DNA of 39,628 nucleotides from assembly GCA_031275825.1 (NCBI GenBank), contig JAISOH010000095.1, positions 1-39,628 of the forward strand, written 5' to 3'. Each line of letters starts with the position of its first letter. The stretch's first letter is position 1. Positions 24,009 to 31,977 of the stretch are shown piece after piece. Source of the stretch: Prevotellaceae bacterium (GTDB lineage Bacteria; Bacteroidota; Bacteroidia; Bacteroidales; UBA932). The position numbers and the translations under genes were made by a program. The notes beneath the pieces are model-generated. The model was not told the DNA's origin. It did not search any database and saw only the letters and a program-made list of their open reading frames with translations.

Positions 24009-26981
24009 ATGAGAACAAGGAAAAAAATCAAAATGATGCGATATGCATTTTTATTAATTATTTGCATGTTTGCAATTTTGAGCGCATCTGCTCAAAACAG
24101 AAGGCTCGTTACGGGAACGGTGGTTGATGAAAACGACCAGCCTGCAACAGGAGCATATATTATTGAAAAAGGAACATTCAACGGAACATCAACAGATGTT
24201 GACGGTAAATTTCAATTATCCGTGCCGGATAATGCAGTTTTGGAAATTACTTATATAGGATATGCATCTCAAAATATTCCTGTAGGTACTAATTCTATTT
24301 TTACAGTTACATTGCAGCCTGATGCTCAACAGTTGAACGCTTCGGTGGTAATTGGCTACGGTTCGGTAAGAAAGGGCGACTTAACAGGCGCAGTAACGGC
24401 AATCGGAGAAAAAGATTTTCAGAAAGGAGTTGTTACCAATCCAGGCTCGCTTATTTTGGGAAAAGTTGCAGGCGTGCAAATTACATCAAACGGAGGGCGC
24501 GCCGGCGATGGAAACCGTATCCGTATTCGCGGAGGAGCATCTTTGACGGCAAGCAACGACCCGCTGATTGTGGTAGATGGCATTCCTCTTGATAACGGCG
24601 GAATATCGGGCGCAACAAATTCGCTTGGAACATTCAACACAAACGACATCGAATCGATGAACATTCTTAAAGATGCGTCTGCAACCGCTATTTACGGTTC
24701 GCGGGCATCAAACGGAGTAATAATTATCACTACCAAAAAAGGAGTGAAAGGGCAGGACTTGAAAGTTGAAGCATCAACGCAAAACTCAATTTCTACCATA
24801 GCGCGGAAAGTAGAGGTTATGAACGGCAGCGAATTTCGCGAAGCGGTGATTAATCATCCCAAAACCGAACAGCGTTATATCGATTTACTGGGAACTGCCA
24901 ACACCGACTGGCAGGATGAAATATTTCGCACTGCCTTTACTTCCGACAATAATGTAAGCGTAAGCGGAAACATCAAAAACTTTCCTTTCCGAATTTCTAT
25001 GGGAGTAATGACTCAGGACGGTATTCTGAAAACCGATAATTTAACGCGGAACACATTGGGTTTGAATTTGTCGCCTTCGTTTTTCGACGACCATTTGAAA
25101 GTAAACCTCAACTGGAAAGGCTCATATTCGCATGCCCGCTTCGGCAACGGAGATGCAATAGGCGCAGCCATTCGCATGGATCCTACGCAACCGGTAAAAG
25201 CCGATGGATTTGATGACTACAACGGTTACTGGGTTTGGCTGAGCGGCGACACAGGTATTCGCAATTCGCTTGCTACTTACAATCCCGTAGCCTTGCTTTA
25301 CGGCAAAAACGACTGGTCGAATGTGGCAAGAAGCACTGGAAGCATACAGTTTGATTACAAAATGCACTTTTTGCCCGATTTGAAAGCAAATTTGAATATC
25401 GGTTATGATTTTTCTCAGGGAAAAGGCGAAGTGCTGATAGAAAAATGGTCGCCGTCAAACTATCCCAACGGAAGTCATACCGAATACAAGCAGCAGAAGC
25501 AAAACAAACTGTTTGAATTTTATTTGACATACGCAAAGGAACTGAACGCGCAAAACCGTTTGGAATTGATGGCAGGTTACACATATCAGGACTGGAAAAC
25601 TACGGAATTCAATTTTCAGGATACTTATTATGATGGCTCGCCATCGGCAGATGCTCCATCTTTCCCGAAATCGGTAGAGCAAAATACTCTTGTGTCGTTT
25701 TTCGGTCGTTTGAATTATACCTTAATGGATAAATATTTGCTTACGGCAAGCATACGCCGCGATGGTTCGTCGCGTTTTTCAAAATCAAACCGCTGGGGAA
25801 CGTTCCCTTCGGTAGCGCTTGCTTGGAGAATAAACAAAGAAGCGTTTTTGGAAAATGTTGAAGTACTGTCGAATTTGAAACTGCGTTTGGGCTATGGCGT
25901 AACTGGACAGCAGGAAGGAATAGGAAATTACGAATACACAGGCAGGTATCAATACAGCGAATCTACGGCGCGGGTTCAGTTTGGCGACAGGTTCTATAAT
26001 TTGTGGCGTCCCGCCGCATACGACCCTAACCGCAAATGGGAACAGACGGCAACTGCTAATGCAGCTCTGGATTTCGGTTTTATTAACAACAGAATCTTCG
26101 GAAGCATAGATGTTTATTACAAGCATACTACCGACCTGCTGAACTCGATAGATGTTCCAATGGGCAGCAATTTCAGCAACAGAATTATAAAAAACATAGG
26201 GAATATGGACAACCGCGGCATTGAATTTAACTTTGGCGCTTATATTATCAATAAAGAAGATTTGAACTGGGAAGTCGGTTTTAACCTTACTTACAACAAA
26301 CGCGAAATTACCAAACTTACGCTTAACGAAACGGCGGATTACGAAGGCGTTGCTGCCGGAAACATAACGGGCGGTACGGGAAATACGGTTCAAATACATA
26401 CGGTAGGTTATGCTCCCAACACTTTTTACGTTTACAAACAGCTGTACGACCAGTCGGGAAGACCGATAGAAGGCGCTTATGCCGATTTGAACGGAGATGG
26501 CGTAATCTCCGAAAAGGATCTGTACAGGTACAAATCGCCCGACCCCGACCTGTATATGGGATTCAACACTGCGCTAAATTACAAAAAATGGACATTCTCC
26601 ACTGCACTGCGGGCAAGTTTGGGAAATTACACGTACAACAACGCATTTTCCGATTTGGGAAATTACTCGCAAACTCTTAATCCCAACAATTTCCTTATGA
26701 ATAATGTGAAGGACATAAACAATACGAATTTCTTTAACCGTCAGTTGCTTTCCGACTATTACATTCAGAACGCATCGTTTCTGAAAATGGATTACATATC
26801 GCTTGGATACGACTTTGGGAAAGTATTTGAAAACGGATATTTACAGGTGAATTTTACGGTGCAGAACGTATTTACTCTTACAAAATACGAGGGTATCGAC
26901 CCTGAAGTTGCAGACGGCATCGACAATAACTTTTACCCCAATCCGCGGATATTCAGTTTGGGGCTGAAACTTAATTTTTAA
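24009..26981 (+). CDS. susC: SusC-like TonB-linked outer-membrane transporter
   Basis: Imports oligosaccharides through the outer membrane with the SusD lid, powered by TonB. I choose the ATG at 24009 (MRTRKKIKMMRYAFLLI...), giving 990 aa; the track start at 23958 adds residues that do not fit a signal peptide. Domains in order: signal peptide to about residue 30 (ending SASAQ), a CarboxypepD_reg-like domain (GTVVDENDQPATGAYI, about 36-105), a plug beginning near VVIGYGSVRKGDLTGAV, with RIRGGASLTASNDPLIVVDGIP and ATAIYGSRASNGVIIITTKKG, then a 22-strand barrel ending SLGLKLNF. Starch as cargo is inferred from the downstream enzymes. susD follows 20 bases later. Confidence 0.95.
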   Translation: MRTRKKIKMMRYAFLLIICMFAILSASAQNRRLVTGTVVDENDQPATGAYIIEKGTFNGTSTDVDGKFQLSVPDNAVLEITYIGYASQNIPVGTNSIFTVTLQPDAQQLNASVVIGYGSVRKGDLTGAVTAIGEKDFQKGVVTNPGSLILGKVAGVQITSNGGRAGDGNRIRIRGGASLTASNDPLIVVDGIPLDNGGISGATNSLGTFNTNDIESMNILKDASATAIYGSRASNGVIIITTKKGVKGQDLKVEASTQNSISTIARKVEVMNGSEFREAVINHPKTEQRYIDLLGTANTDWQDEIFRTAFTSDNNVSVSGNIKNFPFRISMGVMTQDGILKTDNLTRNTLGLNLSPSFFDDHLKVNLNWKGSYSHARFGNGDAIGAAIRMDPTQPVKADGFDDYNGYWVWLSGDTGIRNSLATYNPVALLYGKNDWSNVARSTGSIQFDYKMHFLPDLKANLNIGYDFSQGKGEVLIEKWSPSNYPNGSHTEYKQQKQNKLFEFYLTYAKELNAQNRLELMAGYTYQDWKTTEFNFQDTYYDGSPSADAPSFPKSVEQNTLVSFFGRLNYTLMDKYLLTASIRRDGSSRFSKSNRWGTFPSVALAWRINKEAFLENVEVLSNLKLRLGYGVTGQQEGIGNYEYTGRYQYSESTARVQFGDRFYNLWRPAAYDPNRKWEQTATANAALDFGFINNRIFGSIDVYYKHTTDLLNSIDVPMGSNFSNRIIKNIGNMDNRGIEFNFGAYIINKEDLNWEVGFNLTYNKREITKLTLNETADYEGVAAGNITGGTGNTVQIHTVGYAPNTFYVYKQLYDQSGRPIEGAYADLNGDGVISEKDLYRYKSPDPDLYMGFNTALNYKKWTFSTALRASLGNYTYNNAFSDLGNYSQTLNPNNFLMNNVKDINNTNFFNRQLLSDYYIQNASFLKMDYISLGYDFGKVFENGYLQVNFTVQNVFTLTKYEGIDPEVADGIDNNFYPNPRIFSLGLKLNF

Positions 26982-27001
26982 ATCATTAAAATAACACAGA
27001 T

Positions 27002-28621
27002 ATGAAAAATAATAAATTTATAATAAAAATGGCTGTTGCAGCGTTATCGGTATTCCTGTTTACTTCATGCATAAGCGATCTTGACAGGTTTCCCGAAAAC
27101 GACAGTACGGCACAGATAGTTTATTCCACTTTTGACGGCTACAAATCAGCCCTTGCAAAAGTATATGCAGCCTATACCCTTTCGGGAAATACAGGACCTG
27201 CGGGAAGTCCCGATATTTCGGGTCTGGACGAAGGACAAAATGCCGATTTCCTGCGCTGTTTCTTCAATCATCAGGAAATGCCTACCGACGAAGCGCACTG
27301 TATTTGGAGTCAGGATCCGAGCGTATCCGAACTCAACAGTATCAATTTTATTGCCAACGGCGCATTTACCATAGGATTATACAATAAATGCATAATGCAA
27401 GTAATGTATGCAAACGAGTTTATCAAATATTCGGCAGACGGGGATGCTGCAGGCAAAGGCTTTACCGCAGAACAGACTGACGAAATAAAATCATTCCGCG
27501 CCGAAGCCCGCTTTTTACGCGCTTTTGCTTACTGGGTATTGATGGATGTGTTCGGAAATCCGCCCTTTATTACCGAAAACGACCCGTTTGACTTTCTGCC
27601 TTCGCAAATTCAAAGAGCCGATTTGTTTGACTATGTAGAATCGGAACTGCTGGATATTGCCGAAAACGGTTTGCTGAAACAGGCAAAAACCAACGAATAC
27701 GGACGCGCCGACAGGGCTGCGGCTTGGGCTTTGCTTGCCCGAATATATTTAAACGCCGAAGTTTATAAAGGCTCGCCGAAATATACGGAAGCAATTACTT
27801 ACAGCAAAAAAGTAATTGATGCCGGGTATTCGCTCAAAAACAGATACGAAGACCTGTTTTTAGCTGACAATAATGTTAACAACAACGAAGTTATTCTGTC
27901 AATCAATTACGACGGCATGAACACGCGCCTTTACGGAGGAACAACTTTTCTTATTAATTGCAGCTCAAACGGCGATTATCAGAATAATTATGCAAATACG
28001 CTTATACATTACGGAATTTTCGACAATGCCAACTGGAGCGGCTATCGCGCGCGTTTGCAGTTTGTCGAAAAGTTTGATGCCGGCGACAAACGCTTTCTCT
28101 TTGTAGGCGAAAACGCCGCTATTGCCGACCATCCTTCGGAATATCTTTACGGGCTGGCGACATATAAATATCGCAACATAAAATCAGAATCAACGGTTGG
28201 AAATCCTGTTTACGGCTCGCACAGCGAATTTGCCGACAATGATTTCCCACTGTTTCGTCTGGCTGAAATGTATCTTGTTTACGCCGAAGCGGTATTGCGC
28301 GGCGGTACGGGAGGCTCGGCAAGCGACGCTCTGGGCTATGTCAATCTGCTGCGCGAAAGAGCCTGGGGCAATGCAAGCGGTAATGTAAGTTCGATAAGTC
28401 TCGATTTTATTCTCGACGAGCGCGCACGCGAACTTTACTGGGAATGTTTCCGCCGTACCGATCTTATTCGTTACGGACTGTTTACAACTATTGATTATCT
28501 TTGGGAATGGAAAGGCGGAGTAAAGACAGGTCGTGCCGTTGACAGCCATTTTAACCTGTATCCTATTCCGACAACCGACCTTATGGCTAATCCTAACTTA
28601 AATCAAAATGATAAATATTAA
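27002..28621 (+). CDS. susD: SusD-like glycan-binding lipoprotein
   Basis: The surface lid that binds glycan and closes over SusC. The 539-aa product has a lipoprotein signal (AALSVFLFTSCISDLDRFPEND, lipobox FTSC), a TPR-like helical N-terminal half (ADFLRCFFNHQEMPTDEA, NFIANGAFTIGLYNKCIM), the conserved EARFLRAFAYWVLMDVFG segment, and the C-terminal RagB/SusD signature FPLFRLAEMYLVYAEAV...LGYVNLLRERAWG with DERARELYWECFRRTDLIRYG. It follows susC by 20 bases and precedes the SusE-like gene by 12. Confidence 0.95.
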   Translation: MKNNKFIIKMAVAALSVFLFTSCISDLDRFPENDSTAQIVYSTFDGYKSALAKVYAAYTLSGNTGPAGSPDISGLDEGQNADFLRCFFNHQEMPTDEAHCIWSQDPSVSELNSINFIANGAFTIGLYNKCIMQVMYANEFIKYSADGDAAGKGFTAEQTDEIKSFRAEARFLRAFAYWVLMDVFGNPPFITENDPFDFLPSQIQRADLFDYVESELLDIAENGLLKQAKTNEYGRADRAAAWALLARIYLNAEVYKGSPKYTEAITYSKKVIDAGYSLKNRYEDLFLADNNVNNNEVILSINYDGMNTRLYGGTTFLINCSSNGDYQNNYANTLIHYGIFDNANWSGYRARLQFVEKFDAGDKRFLFVGENAAIADHPSEYLYGLATYKYRNIKSESTVGNPVYGSHSEFADNDFPLFRLAEMYLVYAEAVLRGGTGGSASDALGYVNLLRERAWGNASGNVSSISLDFILDERARELYWECFRRTDLIRYGLFTTIDYLWEWKGGVKTGRAVDSHFNLYPIPTTDLMANPNLNQNDKY

Positions 28622-28633
28622 AATCTCTAAATT

Positions 28634-29665
28634 ATGAAAAAGTTAAATATACTGTTAATACTGTCAATTTTCGCATTAGCATTTATTGCCTGCGAAAAAG
28701 ACCAGGACATGTACAAAGTGCTGCCTGCTGAAGAGGTAACTCCTCCGGTACTTGCATCTCACGGAGCAATTGTGATAGATGCCGATAATCTTTCTTCGAC
28801 AACAATTTTCAGATGGCTGCCCGCCGATTTCGGAACGCCTGCGGCTGTCGAATATTCTCTTTACGTAAAAGTTGATAACGGCGAACCGCAATTAGTTTCA
28901 TCGGCGTATGGAGATTCCATCGAAGTGAAACTTGAAGATATAAATAAGACTATGTTGCTGGCAGGCGCCGGACAGGGCGTTACAGTCGATGCCGCTTTTA
29001 CGCTTAAAGCTGTTATCAGTACTGCTTATGCAGACGTTACTTCCGAACCTGTTTTTGTAAGCGTAACTACCGTAGCCCCGCTGTATCCCGATAAACTTTA
29101 CATGATAGGTCAGGATTTCGGCGGCTGGGACTGGAACAATCCTGCGGTAGTAGAAATGGTTCCGGTACATAGTCATCCCGGACAGTTCTGGTGCGTACGC
29201 TATTTTACCACAAACGGCTTTAAATGGAATACGGTTAAAGACTGGGGAGGCGATTTCTTCAGCCTCGGCACAGACGCAGGTTTTACCACGCACGATAACA
29301 ATGCTTTTGTTGCAAGCGAAGGTTTTTATTCTGTGCTGGTTGATTATCTTGCCAGTACCATTACCGTTGAACCCGCCAGAGTATATGGCATGGGCGACTG
29401 CTTCGGAGGATGGAACACAGGTACATATCCCTTTACGCACAATAATGCCGCTAAAACAATGCGCATTACTGCTGCCGCAAGCGGCGAAGTGCGAATGTAT
29501 GCAGCATCGTCGGCTACCAATGCCGACTGGTGGCAAATGGAATTTGTTGTTATTAACGGCGACATAGTTTATCGCGGCACAGGAGACGACCAGCAGCGGG
29601 TAACTGTTGCAGCAGGCAAAACGGTAACTCTTGATTTTAACAGCGGAACTGGAACAGTACAGTAA
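28634..29665 (+). CDS. susE: SusE/SusF-like surface starch-binding lipoprotein
   Basis: Binds starch at the surface without enzyme activity. The 343-aa product has a lipoprotein signal (FALAFIACEKD), an N-terminal Ig-like SusE domain (about residues 35-150, with TTIFRWLPADFGTPAAVEYSLYV), then two carbohydrate-binding modules: about 155-250 (KLYMIGQDFGGWDWNNPAVVEM, aromatic-rich FKWNTVKDWGGDFFSLG) and about 252-343 (RVYGMGDCFGGWNTGTYPF...). The length fits SusE (two modules) rather than SusF (three). It is the only member of this group here. A palindromic element lies 9 bases after its stop. Confidence 0.88.
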   Translation: MKKLNILLILSIFALAFIACEKDQDMYKVLPAEEVTPPVLASHGAIVIDADNLSSTTIFRWLPADFGTPAAVEYSLYVKVDNGEPQLVSSAYGDSIEVKLEDINKTMLLAGAGQGVTVDAAFTLKAVISTAYADVTSEPVFVSVTTVAPLYPDKLYMIGQDFGGWDWNNPAVVEMVPVHSHPGQFWCVRYFTTNGFKWNTVKDWGGDFFSLGTDAGFTTHDNNAFVASEGFYSVLVDYLASTITVEPARVYGMGDCFGGWNTGTYPFTHNNAAKTMRITAAASGEVRMYAASSATNADWWQMEFVVINGDIVYRGTGDDQQRVTVAAGKTVTLDFNSGTGTVQ

Positions 29666-29674
29666 AACAAAATC

Positions 29675-29838
29675 GAGGCTGTCTCAAAATGGCATTTTAC
29701 ACGTCATTGCGAGGGCGAAGTCCGAAGCAACACGTCATTGCGAGAAATGAAATGACTAAGCAATCCATTGACAGTCAACATTTGGATTGCTTCGCCTAAC
29801 GGCTCGCAATGACGAAACCGGAGTTTTAAGACAGCCTC
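29675..29838. mobile_element. 164-bp nested palindromic element (MITE/REP-like)
   Basis: The outer ends form 15-bp inverted repeats with one mismatch: GAGGCTGTCTCAAAA at the left, and its near-complement TTTTAAGACAGCCTC at the right. Inside are CGTCATTGCGAG (twice, at 29702 and 29733) and the matching CTCGCAATGACG at 29803-29814, and further inside AAGCAATCCA pairs with TGGATTGCTT. Such CGTCATTGCGAG palindromes are widespread repetitive DNA in bacteria, and the outer ends look like transposon termini. It has no coding capacity. It sits between the susE-like and susG-like genes and would fold into a long hairpin in the operon mRNA. Confidence 0.8.
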
Positions 29839-29923
29839 ATTTTTTTAAGAATGAATTAAATTAACATTTTATACTTTAATCGATATGAATTGTTATTGCG
29901 TTCAAAATCGAAATACACAGAGC

Positions 29924-30025
29924 CACTCGATGCAGGGTATCGAAATCACTCGATACATGGTATCGGAATCGCTCGATGCAGGGTATCGGAATCACTCGAT
30001 GCAGGGTATCGGAATCGCCCGATGC
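29924..30025 (+). repeat. 23-bp tandem repeats (4.4 copies) upstream of the GH13 lipoprotein gene
   Basis: Four full units at 29924, 29947, 29970 and 29993, consensus CACTCGATGCAGGGTATCGGAAT, plus a partial fifth unit at 30016-30025. Units 3 and 4 differ at one base, and unit 2 carries ACAT in place of GCAG. Each unit contains CGAT...ATCG dyads, so the array offers regularly spaced dyad sites about two helix turns apart. It lies about 100 bases before the ATG at 30121. Both ORFs that the track draws through it are accidental. Confidence 0.9.
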
Positions 30026-30120
30026 TGCACGGTGGGCATAAGAATGAACTATTCAATGGCATTAATACGGTTTTTAGTACGGAATATTACATTCATAAAT
30101 TAAATTCGCAATTAAACAAA

Positions 30121-31965
30121 ATGAAAAAAATACTGTTTCTAACACTGCTGTTTCCGTTTGTTTTTTCGTGTGAAAAAAACGAACTTTCAAATCCTCAAAA
30201 ACCAAGTACGGAAACATTGAACTTTCGCGATGGAATAACGCGAATATCGGATGACTCTCTCGCCTTTGTGCTGTTTGCTCCGCAAAAAGAATCGGTTTAT
30301 CTGATTGGCGATTTTAACAACTGGATGGCGTCCGCAGACTATAAAATGAAAAAAGATGGCGACAGGTTTTGGATAAAAACAGGCAATCTTGACAAAAGCA
30401 GAGAATATGTGTGCCAGTACCTGATAGACAATCGAATAAAAATTGCCGATCCTTACGCTGCAAAAATATCAGACCCGTGGAACGACAAGGATATTCCATC
30501 ATCAATATATCCCAACCTTATGCGGTATCCATCGGAAAACACAACCGAAATTGCAATGGTTGTAACCACCGCGCAGGATAATTACAACTGGAACATAAGC
30601 AGTTTTTCGGCTGCGCCCGTAAATAATCTGGTAATTTACGAAATTTTGATACGCGACTTTACCGAAGAATCTTCGATAAACGGAGTTAAATCAAAATTGC
30701 CGTATCTGAAATCATTAGGCGTAAATGCAATAGAATTAATGCCTTTCAGTGAATTTGAAGCAAACGACAGCTGGGGATACAATCCCTCGTTTTATTTCGC
30801 CGCCGACAAGGCGTACGGAACTGCAAACGACTATAAATCTTTTATAGACGAATGTCATGCAAACGGAATAGCCGTAATTATGGATATTGTTCTTAATCAC
30901 AGTTACGGACAAAGCCCGCTGGTGAGAATGTACCAAAGCGCAGACGGAAATCCCTCGCCCGACAATCCGTGGTATAATACGGCATCTCCAAATACATCAT
31001 ATTCGTGGGGATATGATTTTAATCACGAAAGCAAATATACTCAGGATTTTGTTGACAGCGTATGCGCATACTGGATAAAAGAATATAAAATAGATGGCTA
31101 CCGTTTTGACTTTACCAAAGGATTTACCAATACGCCGGGAGATGGTCAGGCTTACAACCAATCGCGTATTGATATACTGAAACGCATGGCAGGCGAAATA
31201 CGCAAACGCAAACAGGATGCAATTATTATTTTTGAACATCTTACCGACAACAGCGAAGAAAAAGAACTGGCGGATTATGACATACTGCTTTGGGGCAATA
31301 TGAATTACAACATGAACGAAGCAACTATGGGATATGTACAAAATTCAAATCTTTCGTGGGCTTCGTATAAACAGCGGGAATGGACAAAACCCAATCTGCT
31401 TGCTTACATGGAAAGCCATGACGAAGAACGGATAATGTTTAAAAACGAAAATTACGGCAGAACAAACGGAGGATACGATGTAAAAGACCTGGCAACAGGT
31501 TTGAAACGAACCGAAGCCGCCGCCGTCATTCTGTTTTCGCTGCCGGGACCAAAAATGATCTGGCAGTTCGGCGAACTCGGATATGATTTTCCCCTTGAAG
31601 GAAACGGCGCCGACAGGCTGGAAAAAAAACCCGTCAAATGGGATTATTACGACCATCCCGACAGAAAAGCGCTTCACGATGTTTTTAGTAAAATGATAAA
31701 TCTGCGCAAAAACAGCGCAACGTTTTCGACCGCCGATTATACGGCAGATTTAACGGATTCATTCAAGTACATCGTTTTGAAAACAGCAAACGAAACCGTT
31801 GTTGCAATGGCAAATTTTGACGTAACTGCCGCAGGCAAAACCGTAAATTTCGGCAAAGCGGGAAACTGGAAAGACCATTTTACAGGTAAGATAATATCAA
31901 CAGCATCGGCATCCGAATCCGTTACTTTGGATGCAGGCGAATATCGCCTTTATTTTTCTCAATAA
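30121..31965 (+). CDS. SusG-like surface alpha-amylase lipoprotein (GH13)
   Basis: Endo-acting starch hydrolase predicted at the cell surface. I use the ATG at 30121 (MKKILFLTLLFPFVFSCEKNE), which gives a lipoprotein signal with lipobox VFSC and 614 aa; the track start lies in the tandem repeats. Domains: an early-set/CBM48-like module (about residues 35-125, with FVLFAPQKESVYLIGDFNNW), a GH13 barrel (about 155-510) and a C-terminal beta domain. The catalytic triad is visible: Asp330 in DGYRFDFTK, Glu372 in IIIFEHL, and Asp434 in MESHDEERIM, plus VIMDIVLNH. B. theta SusG instead has an inserted CBM58, so this is a functional analogue rather than a close copy. 12 bases precede the next gene. 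Confidence 0.88.
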   Translation: MKKILFLTLLFPFVFSCEKNELSNPQKPSTETLNFRDGITRISDDSLAFVLFAPQKESVYLIGDFNNWMASADYKMKKDGDRFWIKTGNLDKSREYVCQYLIDNRIKIADPYAAKISDPWNDKDIPSSIYPNLMRYPSENTTEIAMVVTTAQDNYNWNISSFSAAPVNNLVIYEILIRDFTEESSINGVKSKLPYLKSLGVNAIELMPFSEFEANDSWGYNPSFYFAADKAYGTANDYKSFIDECHANGIAVIMDIVLNHSYGQSPLVRMYQSADGNPSPDNPWYNTASPNTSYSWGYDFNHESKYTQDFVDSVCAYWIKEYKIDGYRFDFTKGFTNTPGDGQAYNQSRIDILKRMAGEIRKRKQDAIIIFEHLTDNSEEKELADYDILLWGNMNYNMNEATMGYVQNSNLSWASYKQREWTKPNLLAYMESHDEERIMFKNENYGRTNGGYDVKDLATGLKRTEAAAVILFSLPGPKMIWQFGELGYDFPLEGNGADRLEKKPVKWDYYDHPDRKALHDVFSKMINLRKNSATFSTADYTADLTDSFKYIVLKTANETVVAMANFDVTAAGKTVNFGKAGNWKDHFTGKIISTASASESVTLDAGEYRLYFSQ

Positions 31966-31977
31966 ATATTGACATAA

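Noticed and set aside
25785-26399. 204-aa minus-strand ORF inside susC
   Set aside because: Antisense to the well-supported SusC barrel region; no start context or motifs.
28898-29536. 212-aa minus-strand ORF inside the SusE-like gene
   Set aside because: Antisense to a gene with a lipoprotein signal and two binding modules; no recognisable motif of its own.
29924-30025. CRISPR array
   Set aside because: The 23-bp units are directly adjacent with no spacers, and no cas genes are present.
29885-30103. 72-aa ORF and the N-terminal extension of the GH13 ORF through the 23-bp repeats
   Set aside because: The repeat simply lacks stops in two frames. The lipoprotein signal begins at 30121, so upstream residues are not part of the protein.
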